Assembly: GCF_001522545.3 (NCBI RefSeq)
Contig: NC_031773.1
Coordinates: 37,351,466-37,415,465 of the forward strand
DNA: 64,000 bases
Reading direction: 5' to 3'
DNA from: Parus major
Taxonomy: Eukaryota > Chordata > Aves > Passeriformes > Paridae
The notes under the pieces are model-generated. The model had not been told where the DNA came from and did no database searches. It saw nothing but the letters and a program-made list of their open reading frames with translations. Shown here piece after piece: positions 1-12,819 of the stretch; the stretch's first letter is position 1; the number at the start of each line of letters is the position of its first letter. A program made the position numbers and the translations under genes.

Positions 1-185
1 GGAGCAGCCCGGGAGGAGCCCCAGGGGAGCCCAGAGGAGCAGCCCCAGGGGAGCCCAGAGGAGCAGCCCCGGAGCAGCCCAGAGGAGCAGCCCGGGAGGA
101 GCCCCAGGGGAGCCCAGAGGAGCAGCCCGGGAGGAGCCCCAGGGGAGCCCAGAGGAGCAGCCCCAGGGGAGCCCAGAGGAGCAGC
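1..185. repeat. GC-rich minisatellite, interleaved 24- and 35-bp units
   Basis: Tandem units made of GAGCAGCCC, optional GGGAGGAGCCCC, then AGGGGAGCCCAGAG, giving about 24-bp and 35-bp forms. It starts before the window. Mixed unit lengths not divisible by 3 argue against coding. Confidence 0.9.
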
Positions 186-320
186 CCGGGAGAAGCGAAG
201 CCGTCTGGTGCCACCTCCCGGCTACACCGCCCGCCAGCGGCCCGTCCGCGCTCGGAGCTCCTCCCAGGGTTGGAAACTGATCTCGGTGCCATTATTCCTA
301 GGCAGAAACTGGTAAAGTAA
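181..320. promoter_or_regulatory. CpG-rich patch, possible promoter
   Basis: Several CpGs in about 100 bp (about 185-260) next to the minisatellite, in an otherwise CpG-poor window. A plus-strand donor-like GTAAAGT follows CAGAAACTG at about 311. It could be a promoter and first exon of an unidentified transcript. Confidence 0.25.
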
Positions 321-3300
321 TATTAGCGCTTCTCTAGTATCGTTTCCGCTCCTTCACCCTTATACTTCTGAGTTGTGCTTTTTTTTATGCACGGAACCAA
401 AGAAGCATAAAATCCTGTAGTGAAAGCTCTCATTTTCATGAAGCACGAAGAGTGCTTTACTATGAGGCTGCATTACTGGACAATTACTTACCACATTACT
501 TATAACATCGCCAATAGCCATGGGTTAAGTTGGGAGGAAAGAACTTAGTCTAATTTGGTGCTTTTCATACAGCTAAAAACAGAGAGGTGAGCTGCTAACA
601 GCTGAAGAATCACTGACAATACCTGTGGTTGAGGTAAATGCAGATTTGTATTTTTAAACAAACTCATTAACGCTTCTTTCTGGACAGTGACCAGACTGTG
701 TGGCAAGATGTGTAGATTGTGTAATTTTGTGTAGATGTGTACTTTGTACCAGCTGATGTAACACCTATGCTCTTTTCTTTGGCAGATTTGGGGTATAGGC
801 CCAAGTAACCACATGCAGAGAGCTGTAGCTTCATTTTAGCTGCAAAATAGCAATTCCCTTAGATCAGGTCTGTCTTTTCTGCAAACAGAGGCATCATTAA
901 AACGTGCATATACGAAGCCACAGCCAAGGGCAACAGGACTATTTTCTGTCTGAGAAGAGATGAAGGTCAGTGGGAGGTGTAGCAGCCAGCCCTGCTGAGG
1001 TCCCACCCGAGGCAGTGCGGCAGACGCTGGTTTGCTCAAAGAGCAACTCGGCCCAGTGAGTCTCTGCTCCAAGGACGCTGTAGAGCAATGGGGGCAGCAC
1101 AGGAAGATGCTACCAAATAAATAAATAGGCTCTTTCCCAGCGTCCACCATACTTGATTGCATTTGTTTTGTTTTTTTTTCTTTCTTCTCCAGCAAATAAA
1201 GCAAAGGGAAAAGACCACACGAGAAGATGAATTGCACTGTCTCGGCTAACTATTTCTGCTAAGCTTGAATAGGTTTGCAAAACAGACACGTAGAAATCAA
1301 GCAAGAAGGGCAAAATAATTAGAGTTGGAATGTGGGGCTTTTGTCCCTGCTGTAATTGTCCCTGGGCCAGATGAGAAACATTAGACATCCAACAGGTGAT
1401 GTTTTCAGATGAAAGAACTGAACAGTTCCTCCTTTCTCTAAAGGCTACATACTTTTCCTATCTAATCAGTGATACAAAATGGGGAGGTGCTGACACAAGC
1501 AGGAATAGCTCATTACCTCATCAGTATGGCAGCAGCTGTCCCTTTAAAGTAAGCAATTAATTGTGAGTTTGGGAGGTTTTGTTTTGGTTTTTAATTCTGT
1601 CTTCAGTGCATGAACCTCCAGTCACCTTTAGGACTGTTCTAGTCTTATTTTAGACCTATATTGAGGCTGAGCACAGTATTTGCTACTACTCTCTAACAAG
1701 CTCCTCTGCTGCTCCTGCAAACCAATGTAAAGCAAGTAACTCCAGTTGCCAGCAGTTTTTCATTCATTATAGGTGGCTTTAAGAACTTGAGGAAGCTGAA
1801 TCACACATTACTCAGCTAAATGCGTGTACATAAACATCAACAGCAAGAGCTTCTTCTGAAAAACTTAAGAGCATTACTTCTGTTCCCCAGCAGACTGGCT
1901 ATTGCTATGTGGAAACAACCCTGTAATTCCAGAGGTGATCAGCAGAGCTGCAACAGAACTATTCAACAGAACCTTTAAAGCAAGTGGGAAAGCAACCCCC
2001 TACAATGCAGTGACAATTGCTTCTTCTGTCTATTTCAAAACACCCTCCCCCAAAAACTGTGTAATGGCTGTGGAGTTTGTTTTCTTGGGTTTTTTAAATA
2101 TTACATAGTGAATTTGTGTCATGGCTTTGCTATGACAGTCCTCTGGATTGTAACTGGGAAGTTTCATCTATAAAACATAATAAACATAATAAAACATTAT
2201 TAATCCCTGCTGCACAATTAAAGTGCCATAATTATCTACTGGCTGCACTGTACCATGTCAAGTTAAAGAAACTGAAGCCACTACTAAGAGGTGAAAAGTG
2301 ACTTTAAGAGTAACTAAAAATGAGACTGCTTACACTTTTCATACTGCACAGGCCTCAGCTGCCATGAGCCCTTGCCCACTTTTTCTTCCAGGGAGGCCCA
2401 GCCTGGAACTTCTCTGGACCCATAGTTGCACCACATTTCAGCATGGCAGATTTGGCTGCCTCCACTTACACGTCTGTCACAGGACCACAGGCAACAGGGC
2501 AGAGACAAAAGGGTCCATGTTCCTTTCTTGAGGAGCTGATGTGCTACTGAGAGGAGTAATACCTCAAGATGGCCATAAAAGAACAAAAAGTGTCAGCTGT
2601 GGGAAGTCAAGGCACTTCCAGGATCACCAGATCAAGTACAAGTCAGTGTAATGATTATTTCATACTCAATTTAGAAATAAATTAATTCCTCCTTTGAACA
2701 GTATTATGAGCCAGCAGCAAGCTATAACTCATACTGTTGGCTGCACTGGACATTTCTCTGTTCAGGAGCTTGGATGAGATGGGGCCTTGGAACTCTTGAC
2801 TTGGGGCCAATTTTGTTCTGATGCCATCATGCAAACCATTCATTTTCTGACATGGTCTTGCCTTTCCTAGTCTGACATCATGGCGTACTTCTCCCTTACC
2901 CCCTGCTCTTGGTAGGAATGTTCTCAGATGATAGAGGTGAAATAATTAAAATTTCTCCCTCAGCACACATCTCCTAAGGCACGTATCTTCAGAAACCCAA
3001 AAGTATGCCTTTTTCCTTGTCTAAAACATATGTAACTACTCTTCCTAAAACAGAAATGAGAGGAACCTTGTATGGTAACCCATTTGCTCTTATGGCAGCA
3101 GATGAATAGTGGCCAGGACCGGACAGGTAAGATTAATACCAGTTTAATGTTCACGAGACCACAACCCAAGTTTAGCTGGGACAGTACTTCTAAATGAGAG
3201 AATTCTGAGATTCACATTTTGTACTTGGTGCTGAGTAAAGAAATGCACTGACCTGCGCATTATGAATTGTAAAGGTGCTTTTGGGGATCTGGCAAGGAAA

Positions 3301-4224
3301 CAGCAGTAAACCAGTATGGCAGTAAGAATTAGGAATGCTCAGAGGAAATTGTTTATAAGGAAGACAAGGTGGGCAAAAAACAAAATTCCAGCTCCTGTGT
3401 TTTTTCTTCTAGGTATCTGCTATTGTTTGGAGCCTTAAAGGTCAGGCAGTCCTTATGAAGCCATGCTTCCTGCACTCTCCTCCCATTTGAGTGTCCTGTA
3501 TTCATTCCTCCTCCCCAGGTTACGGCTCCCTCCATGGCTGGAGCTGGTTCTGGCTCTGGGCAGGCCCTTTGCCTCTTCACTCTCCACACCAGCTACTTCC
3601 ATGCCTCTGTATCTGATGTTAATTCTGGACACAGAGATCCCTTTCCACACTGTCACAAGTCCCCTGAAAATCGAAGTTGCTGGTTTGAATTACCATTTAA
3701 GGCATTAGTCATTTAAAGAGGTTTGTCAGAGTCACCAGCCACCAATAATACACTTCTTCCATGCAAACAGTCTCCTAAATAATAAAAATAGTCTTCCACG
3801 ACCCATTTTTCTCTGTCATAGCTGGATTTTCTGGGGATGTAATAGATCTTCAACACAATCAGGAACAATAAGACAATGACACAAGTTTAGCAATTGCTTT
3901 GTGAGATTAGGTTAATATCACGTAAAAAATGGTTCTCAGATTCTGCACACAGACAGGTTTATGTAAAATATATAAACATTTGTCCAAGTTGTTACAGATT
4001 GCATAAATATGGCATTTTTTTACTGTTGCATTTACAGATGTGCATGTACAATGATGTGCAAATAATCACAATCTGATTACAATCTCTGAAAGGTACTTGA
4101 ACCTTGCATCCAAGTAACGCAATGAATGAAAAATGCCCACCAAAGAATTTAAATAGCAAACTTATAACATGGTTTAAATTCATAACAAATTTCAATGTCT
4201 TATCAGTAAAACTTTCACACATTT

Positions 4225-6280
4225 AAAATATTTTGTATTCATTTTATTTGTATATGTCAAAATACATTTTTTTTTCCAAAATAGTGGGTTTTGCAACTAG
4301 TTTCATGCAGATACAAGGTCTGCTCAGTACTACCAATAAAATCAATATAGCACAGTAGCCATTCATTTTTTTAGATATAAAGAATAAATAACCTAAATAT
4401 AAAACACTAAAATATTAGAAACACGTATTTAATCATTCACAGGCACCCAAACTTTACCAAATATAATCCAGAATATGCCTAACTGTCTTGTAACAGAACT
4501 CAATATGTTGCAGCCATTCAATTCTTTATTTTATGTTAGCATAAGACAATGGAAGTCCCTATGGTTCAGACCCACCTCTCATACAGATCAATTACAATAT
4601 CTCAAACTATCCGTGTACCTTTAAAATCAAAAATCCTGAGCTTGGTAGTAAGAGCATAACCTTACATCTTCAAAAAACCAATCAACAGAGAGAGGACATC
4701 ATGTCTTCCTTACCAAAACATATCCCACCCCTGTAAAGCTAACCCTCCCACCCCCCAAGTAGGCAGTAGAACACAATGACCTTTTTAAATGAAGGGGTAC
4801 AAATTCACATTTAATATAGTATACAATATAATCAATAATACAATAGCTACTACAAGCTTTACAATGTACAATTTGTTTTAATGGCTGATCTGTTCAGTGG
4901 TTTTAGGCAATAAACTATGTGCCAATAGGATGTCATATTTTGAATGGTTTAGTGAATATATAAAAGCTGTTTCTAACAAAAACGATCTTCACTTAAGTAC
5001 TTTTTTTTGTTTTTAAAGGCCACTGAAATGTATAAAATGGTCTGAACATGGTGTTATCAAATTGGATGCCTTCTCACAGGGCAACAACAGTGCATATAAA
5101 CATTATTGTGAGTGTAATGGGTTATGCTTTTCAAATGATTTAGTACATTACTTTGGCTAGCACAACAGTTTTGGACAGCACTCAGATAAATACAGGTATG
5201 TGAAATGTAGTGAAGCAGTTATATTTATGGGTTTTTTATTATGGTGAACACTATCAAATAAAAAAAAGGGACAAAAAGATAATAAAGTTTTTATATAGTT
5301 TAGACCTTTTGTAAAGATAGGGCTCCATACAATGTACAATGTCTAAATTCTTTATACCATAAAAATTAACGAACTTTGTTAAACACACTATTCTGGATAG
5401 CCTAATTTGCATTAACAGACATTTGCAATAGGGAAATATATTCAAGCATGCCACGTGGTGGTCTGAAAAATCAAACCAGTACACATTTATATATACAGCA
5501 TCACTCAGTACCTGCTCAAATGAATGTGACGATTACAGGATCTAACGTCTTTCACTACAAACTTCTTTTTTTTTCTTTTTTTTTTTTTAAAGTGACCAAT
5601 AAAGGCAGAAAACAGGACTCTTAAAATATTTCTAGTTTCAACTGACTTTTAAAGCATTTTGTATAGGAAATAAATGCATATTGCACAAACAGTGAAAGCA
5701 AATGTTCCACCAAACATCTCTGTTCCAGGTGGTTGGACAATACAACTCTAGTTAGCTACACAAATTATGTAATTTAAAAGGGTGTGTGGTCTCTGCAAAT
5801 GGTAAAGCTGTGAAAGCACTGTACAAGAAAATCTGGTACATGAAAAATTAGAAGGGAAAAAAAAATCCAAACTTAAAGAAAAACTGAGTATAGGAAAAAA
5901 ATGGGAATTGTGGCACAACAAAAACATTATTGAGTAACTGTCGTCTGTGAGAGCTGAAAGCTTTTGTTGATGTAAAAGTGTTTATGTACAACTAAGGCTT
6001 ACTGGTTAAATATCTGAGGCGTATCTGGCCTTGAATACTTTCCTTATTATGCTGTGGCTGTAAACAAGATTTCTCAGTCATTTTATCTTCTCAGCAGCTG
6101 CATTATAACAGAAACAATGATCTTGATACAAAAAACACACAGGTAAGAGGGTGTTTGGCAGGATATCTGAAAATGACAGTCTCCGAAGGATTTTCCCACA
6201 CTTCCAGTGACTGCCATACCATGGTCCACTGGAGTTACTCGTGATGTGCAATACCGTTACTTGCTGCTGTAGTAAACCCT
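4225..6280 (-). other. PPP1R12A: PPP1R12A 3' UTR (end estimated)
   Basis: AT-rich non-coding sequence following the stop. Minus-strand AATAAA signals lie at 5235-5240, 4525-4530 and 4243-4248. The last is followed by a GU-rich TGTGTG element about 20 nt further, so cleavage near 4225 is likely and gives about 2 kb. A Pumilio-type UGUAUAUA lies at 5490-5497. The upstream signals may give shorter 3' UTRs. Confidence 0.55.
4243..4248 (-). terminator. Likely main polyadenylation signal of PPP1R12A
   Basis: AATAAA on the minus strand with a downstream TGTGTG at about 4218-4223. Best-formed of the three candidates in the 3' UTR. Confidence 0.5.
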
Positions 6281-6367
6281 TTATTTGGAAAGTTTGCTTA
6301 TAACTCTGATCAAGGCCCCATTTTCATCTTTTAGCCTCTGGTTGTCTGCCTTCAGGTCTGGTAGCAT
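6281..6367 (-). CDS. PPP1R12A: PPP1R12A exon 25, leucine-zipper C terminus and stop
   Basis: 28 codons plus TAA (6281-6283): MLPDLKADNQRLKDEN and GALIRVISKLSK. This is the family's LZ-plus ending, which binds cGMP kinase I. The acceptor is TTCATAG and phase 0 continues exon 24. An AATAAA hexamer overlaps the stop codon. Confidence 0.97.
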   Translation of the reverse strand: MLPDLKADNQRLKDENGALIRVISKLSK

Positions 6368-6485
6368 CTATGAAAAACGAAACATGATGGTTATTTGCTG
6401 TTACACCCCAAATAAAAGCAGCAAGACTAGGCAAGGACTGCGAGTAAAAATCTTTTTTCAGCTTAAGTATCTTGGCAGTTCTCAC

Positions 6486-6516
6486 ACTTCGTATCACCAG
6501 TTCAGAAAAATCTCCC
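6486..6516 (-). CDS. PPP1R12A: Candidate 31-nt alternative exon (LZ-minus switch)
   Basis: On the minus strand, an AAAAG acceptor and a GTGAGA donor bracket exactly 31 nt, 118 nt upstream of the zipper exon. Read after exon 24 it gives Gly-Arg-Phe-Phe then TGA, removing the leucine zipper. Birds and mammals are known to have a 31-nt 3' exon in MYPT1 whose inclusion makes the LZ-minus isoform with lower cGMP responsiveness. The size and place match, but the identity rests on length, position and splice sites only. GAA motifs inside fit Tra2-type enhancer control, which is inference. Confidence 0.55.
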
Positions 6517-6664
6517 CTTTTATCATGATACATTTAAGGGTTAGAGATTAGAAGTTTTTATTTGCTTGGAATAGATGCAGTAAAACTCAGTGGTGCAGAT
6601 GACCAGCCTCTGACAAAAGCATTTATAGTAGCATGAGGAAAATAATGAAATACTTCAAATTCCA

Positions 6665-6688
6665 GGGGGGAGGAAGGGGGGCAGGCGG
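6665..6688 (+). other. G-rich run (C-rich/pyrimidine tract in the transcript)
   Basis: Two six-to-seven-base G runs with further GG pairs on the plus strand; in the PPP1R12A pre-mRNA it is a CU-rich tract about 150 nt before the 31-nt candidate. It could form a plus-strand quadruplex or bind pyrimidine-tract proteins. Confidence 0.5.
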
Positions 6689-8589
6689 AAAATTAACTAC
6701 CAACAATTTAAAGAGGCTTGTCTATACTGCACTTGCAGAGTTTCAAAAAAACATGCTGTGGCTAAGCATCTCTACCACTGTGCTCTTGGATGATTTCATC
6801 CCGATCAGATACAGTGTGATTCAGCTTGTTAGCTCATAGCATTAATCCTCCAACCACTTCCAAAGTCATGTTGAAGCACACATCCTGTAATTTGAGATCA
6901 TGTCCCTGAATAGCATAGCTCACACAAGATCAGATCACTGAAAGAGATCACAGCAACACCAGGCTACACACTCAGGCAGACAGGTTAGGGAACGGCAAGT
7001 AACAGCTGCCAAAGGAGATGGGTGACACACAAGCACAAAAGCTGCAAGGCAGAAGCCAAATGAGGTGAGAGTTGGACTGCATCAGATAGGAAAGAAAGAC
7101 AAGTCAGGGCACAGAGATTGGTACTGGAAGAATTCAGCTTGCCAGAGAAACCAGAAATTATCTCAGCAGTTCTGTGCATCTACATTCACACACTGATAAC
7201 AAACCACCTATCACACTCACGGCTAAATTACACTGATGGATTCAAGTAGGGGTTTTACACAGGAGGTAACAGCCTATTCTTGCACAGTGGTTGCTCAGTA
7301 ACCTCAAGTGCAAGTGTATGCAGGAAGTCTAAGTTCAGCTACCAACCAACCTATGTAACACCTGGTACCCTATTCTTTGTTATTTTCTTGGCACTAGTTT
7401 GTTTTCATTTTATCCAAACAAAATTATACTTTCAATCCCATTATATTCAGAATATTATAATGGAATAGTAAGAACTGAGAAGTTTAAAAATAAAGGGTTA
7501 ATTAACTGTGCACTAGAGGCTTCATTTCTACACCTCCTTCTGTCCACACTCACTGAACTGAACTGCAGACCCCTTCACAGGAAAACAGAGCGGTGAACTG
7601 AAAATGACTGAGGTTGTACATCTCTAGTTTCTTTCCCTGCAAATATCAAAATATGTGAAAGGAAGTTGACAGGATATAATAATAAGAAAAAAGGTGGTCT
7701 CTAAAATTAGAATAGGCAAAAATCATTCTGATGTCCTTGATTTCAACTCTGTTTTATGGTGGAGTTTAGGGGAAGCCACCTAAGTTGAGCTCTTCAGAGT
7801 CACAGAGAAGCTTCAATTATAGTCAAGTGAGAGCTGTGCTCTGAACAAAATGAGCTGTAAAATGCTGATTACTTTCAAAAACCATGTAAATGTTTGAAAT
7901 AGAACAACATGAGTGATCTTTTTGCAATTTTCAATCATTGTTTAAATCTAAAAAAAAAAAACTGTAAAAAATAACCGCAAAAATCTGTAAAAAATAACTA
8001 CGGTTGTTCAAGATAGGGATCATATCCATATAATATGCATGTGTCTGCAAACAATCAAACAACCATATGGTTCAGGCAAACCAACCAAAACCTCTTCTTC
8101 CTCCTTTCCATTCTGCTACAGATTTCATACCAAAGGTACTGGTGACTTATCTAGCCGTGCACAGGAAATCAAGGGAGTCTGGTTTTGTACTGGTTAAATG
8201 GGTACTTTGAAAAGTAGTGTTGTGTGTGCATTCCAATGAAACCTCAAAGTAAAGCCAGGAATGTCACAGTCCTCTTTCAACCTACTGAGCAGGGAGGGAG
8301 CTGCAGCCCATAATGGTTAATTACATAGAGACAGACCCATAGAGAGGTAGATTTTCTGGTGAACTACTTTAAAAAAATCCACTCTTTGAAATTAGAGCTT
8401 TAACATAATCTAGTACCATTATATATCTGCAAATCTGTAGGCAGATTTTAAACCTGATTCAATTAATAGGCAGAATAGGTCATAAGAAAATACTTTATTT
8501 TTTGCTGTGAGTTTGCTAGAGAATAGAGGATGACTGATTAGAGACAAGAGGGTTATATGACAAGATAAAATGGCATCCAGTTGCACTAG

Positions 8590-8815
8590 GAGAGGTTTAT
8601 ATTGCATAAAGTAAAAATTTCTTCACCAAGATGGTTGTCAAGCAAGACTGCCCAGGGAAGTGGTGGAGTCGCTATCCCTAAAAGTATTTAAAAGATGTTT
8701 TGATGTGGCATGCAGAGACATGGTTTAGGGATGGTTGTGCTGGGGTACTGGTCAGACTTGATGATCTTGGAGGTCTTTTCCAATCTAAATAATTCTACGA
8801 TTCTGTGGATAGCAG
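8590..8815 (+). mobile_element. CR1 LINE 3' tail fragment
   Basis: It resembles the avian CR1 3' end: a segment like GGTGGTGGAGTC(C)CC-type text, then GGACTTGATGATCTTGGAGGTC-like text and TTCTACGATTCTGTG. Diverged and 5' truncated. Edges approximate. Confidence 0.8.
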
Positions 8816-11089
8816 GAGATTCATCAGGAAGGGTAAGCATAAGTAACCTAAAATACTTACACTTCTCATCTATACTAATCCCCACATACTTTAAACAATT
8901 CTCTTGATGCAGTATATTTCTGTGGGCACTCAAACTTCTCATGAGGTGACACCAACACCTTGTTTTTTCCTCAAGGGAGGAAAAAAATGCCTTTGCAGTA
9001 AATGCAGTAAAATTACAGTAACATACTGCACTTTGAATTCCAATTTGCTTCTCACTAAAATAGCCAAGTATCTTCCTGTGATGAGATTCTAGCATAAGAT
9101 TAAAAATGCACTGTTTTGTGTGTCTGTATCATGACTAGCCAGTAACTTTGCAGTGTTCTCATTCAGCAAATAATGATTCAATATGATCTGGAATATGTGG
9201 AGCCATCTCAGATCTGTACAGTAATAATCATGTCTGTTTTTCCTGGAGGATTTACCAGTTTGTACATATGAAACAACTTGATTAATAAAGATTACAAAAA
9301 GCTCATGAACTGTTGAAGTACCTGTTCAGATTAGTGAGGCACACTGCTATTGTTAACCTACCATCACACTGTCAAGGCTCCCTGCTGTGTTTCCATTGCT
9401 GTTTTGCTGGTCAGGATACTCAACCTCCACAATGACCTGCCATTTTAAACTCCTGCTATGATGAGGAACACTGAATGGTTTTCTGTGATTAACACCCCAA
9501 ATGGCTTACCATGCTTAAAGTAATACCAGTGGCTAGCAAAAAAAAAAAGACAGTATGGATGTGTAGCTGTGGTTAGCAGTCATTAGATTAGCTCAGCTGT
9601 GTTGAAAAAACACATTGTTTTGCTGAGGCTGATGTAAGACAACTGCCCTAAAGGGACAGCTCTCCCTCCTCAGGTAGCAGTGTGTTCCAGCAGCTTTCTG
9701 CACAGTTAATTTAGTGATCCAACAATACTGTGGTGGGATAGATCAAGTACTATTATGAATAAAGGGATTTGTTTTCAGCCAGGTCAGTGAGCTGACTTCC
9801 ACTTGCTCAGTAAGGGTTAACACAAGGGAGCATTGAGGACTGCAGGGTCTGGATCAGGAACACTACATCCTAATCTTAGTCCAATCCCAGAAAGACACCG
9901 AGCAAAAGGATAAACCTCTTCATTTCAGGCCTCTCAGTGGGGAAAACCTGAGATCAGATTCTGTGCAGAACGCACACTCATCATGTTCCTTTCTAAGCTG
10001 GAAGTGGGGGTAGATGAAAGGAAGCAGTTTAGCAGGAGTCACCCTGCAGAAGGCTGTTTATTTTTTTCAACTACACATCTTAAAAGCTCACTGTAACCTC
10101 CAGCCTAGACACTTATTATATTTAAGAGGAAGAAAGGCATATAGATTTGTCAGAGAATGAAACCACATTTAAGTTTTGAACCTTTCATGGGTTTCTGAAA
10201 CAACCCTGCAATAACACTAGGAACAACAAACTAGCATTGTTTTCCAAGATGAAACTCAAAGCAGTTCATACCTTTATCAGAAGGGGTCTGAACCAATCTG
10301 ACACACTAGGCAGAGGTTTTTTGTGTCTGTGATTTTACAGTCCATGCATTGTAGGACTCTCATCCAAACTGCTAATTTTTATAGCAATATAAATATCAAT
10401 AATCTTAACTCTGCACTGGAACTGGATGTTTTAAATTGTCTAGGTAAGAATAAGGATTAGCAAGACCCAAATGGGAAGTTAATACATGAAAACAGTAATC
10501 AACTTGAAATTCCAATAAATTTCTGAAAAAAAAATACTTTGGCTCCCTCTGAAACACACAAATATAAGAAAAATTGTTGCTAATACAACCATTCAGAAAT
10601 GCACAGTACTGACCCCAGTTCTCAAACACTCTTTTGTTGTGACTAAACTTTTATCACCTCTATGCACTTAAACCAAACTGCAGTAAGAAAGCTCAAATCT
10701 TAATTTAAATTTGTTAGAAAACTAGAAGCAAATCTAGTTGAGCATTTACACAAACAGCAAAACAAGAGACTGACTTTAGTGTATCCTCATGCAAATCCAA
10801 ATCCTTTCAGTTGTAGCCAAGGTTTTAACATGTCAAAGGTCTCCTGGACCCTTGACAATTTATCTTCAAGGACGAGCTTCAGTGCTAGCAGGGACAATAC
10901 CACATCATACCAGCACATCTGCAACACCTCTAGCTTGTACACTGGGCACCATGCTTTATCTTTAGCCACACCTCCAGAACCGAGCAGCACCGAGTCAGTT
11001 TCTGACACACAAGTGTTAATGGTAAAATTCTGCCCAAGCACAAACTGAATGTCAACACCTGCCTGGCTAAACAAAGGAGAAGGAAGAGA

Positions 11090-11224
11090 TTACAAATCCA
11101 CAGAGCGCAGTTGCCTACAGGACCCTGACAACTTGGCAAGCACTCGGGTCAAGGCCCTATTCTCAGTCACCAGCCGCTCATTTATGTGTTTCAAAGATTG
11201 AATCTGCTTTATTTGTTGCAGGTT
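11090..11224 (-). CDS. PPP1R12A: Candidate alternative last exon, variant leucine-zipper C terminus (44 codons + stop)
   Basis: Seen: a long pyrimidine tract and CCTGCAG acceptor, then an open frame in the phase left by exon 24. It starts [18 protein letters not shown], then [17 protein letters not shown], ends SVDL, and has TAA at 11090-11092. It resembles the normal zipper exon (NQRLKDENGALIRVISKLSK) in the ENxALxRVxxKLS core, so it looks like a diverged duplicate that kept the heptads. I recall that paralogue PPP1R12B has C-terminal splice variants of this kind, but cannot verify it here. The first canonical AATAAA downstream in the transcript is about 1 kb away (10057-10062), so the 3' UTR end is unresolved. 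Confidence 0.68.
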   Translation of the reverse strand, partial: NLQQIKQIQSLKHINERLVTENRALTRVLAKLSGSCRQLRSVDL

Positions 11225-12819
11225 CTGCAGGAATCAAAGAAATAGGAGTGAAAACAAGAAAAAAACCTACACGTATATTAGAGCAGAATTGAAGGAAAAT
11301 TTAGAAGAGACAGTCCTGTTTAAAGTAAATAAGCTGCTGTGAAAGGAAAGTATCAAACAAGTGGCACATTCTTGAAAAGCAATCTAAGTACCAGTAGTGA
11401 TTAGTCACAGCTTTCCAAAACAGTTCAGGATGCATTAACAATGAGAGCTATTCCTGGAATTCTTCACTTAACATCCTAATTGCACAAACTAAATCTCCTA
11501 TTCAAAACCCTGTACATAATGATACATTTAACATATACTTTTGAACAACTGTGCAACAAACTATGGGAAGAATATTTAATGTTTAATTCAGAATTGTCAC
11601 GTATTGCTTATTGAAAACAAACGTTTGGAAAAGGCAATACATTTGTATTCTCTATTTTTATCAGAAGCCCAGCTTTCCATAGCTTACATCCTGTCTTCTA
11701 CTCTTGGGCAGGCAATTATTTTCCCCTACCATAGTTTGTTTTTTCTATATTTCACTTCTGAAGACCCCTCAAGGAATCACAGACCTTGTGTCCTCCCTTA
11801 CAGCAAACTATCTTGGTCTAAATCCAAGGGAGCCAGAGGCATCACAGTTGCTCTTCTGCCTGTCAGCTTCAATTACTACAACAGAACTTGGTGCATGTAT
11901 TTTAATGAAAAGTATTTGGAGGTTAATGCCATTTTCAAGCACCAGAGGGAGCTTAAAAATAAACTTAAAAGGAAACTTCTTATTAATCAGTGACAAATAT
12001 CAAATGTCAAAATAATGGTACTTTAATATTCCACTTAAATTCTATGAGTTTGGTTGGCCATGTCCAACATTTATATGAAAGCACATAGTAGAAAATAATC
12101 TCACTCAAATTCCCACCCTTTTTAATCATATCAGAGGGTTTAACACTGATAAGAACTAGTTAAAGAATCCAAACAAAACAGAAATGGAATTTATTTTATA
12201 GAGAATATTGCTTCTGAGATTCACTTTATACATAGTTGAAAAAAGTAGAAATCAATTTTTGTAAATCTTACTCATCTGTCAACAGCTCAAGCCTACCTAC
12301 TGCATTTTGTTAATTAAAACCTGATTCACACTATACAATCAGAAATTTTTTCTTTTGATATTGTTTCATGCCATCTAATTAACAAAGAACATGAGATAAA
12401 GATTGAAACAACATTTAATGATTAAATATCTATACAGTTATTTACTACCACTATTTAATAATAATGGGTTTTAATAATAGTAATTAGTAAAGAAAACTTA
12501 CGAGTATCACATCAAAATTGTAGACCGCAATTCCATCTTGATTAGCTTAAGATATGTTTCACTCTAACCACCCCAGAATGTTTCTTGTTAGCCATGTTAT
12601 AGAATCCTAGAACTCAGCACCTCCTCCACAATTGTACATGTACAGCTGCTTATGCCAGCCCTGCAGCTCCACTACAAGCTGTGTGACAGGAGTGACTCTG
12701 ACATGCTGTAACTTAGCTGTTTCCTAGTGAAATTAGAGAGACCAGTACCTACTGCCGGACTGCAAGTCTCACTAACATAATAATACACTTTGTTATTAAT
12801 GGTGTACTAATTTACTTAC

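Larger units (their letters stand above)
1..4224. other. Region 3' of PPP1R12A, no gene resolved
   Basis: The first 300 bases are GC-rich (minisatellite and CpG-rich patch); the rest is ordinary AT-rich sequence. No conserved exon was recognised. In mammals the next gene on this side is PAWR, on the same strand as PPP1R12A, so its 5' end could lie to the left. Nothing here proves that. Confidence 0.5.
6368..12819 (-). other. PPP1R12A: Intron 24, containing the alternative 3' exons
   Basis: It holds the 31-nt candidate, the alternative last exon, a CR1 tail at about 8590-8815 and a G-rich run (C-rich in the transcript) at 6665-6688. The remainder is AT-rich without recognised features. Confidence 0.85.

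Noticed and set aside
1..185. Tandem repeat considered as a repetitive coding exon
   Set aside because: Unit lengths of 24 and 35 shift the frame, so no consistent peptide repeat results.
11604..11993. 129-residue plus-strand open frame
   Set aside because: Intronic, antisense, no motifs; overlapping open frames in other phases are equally long.
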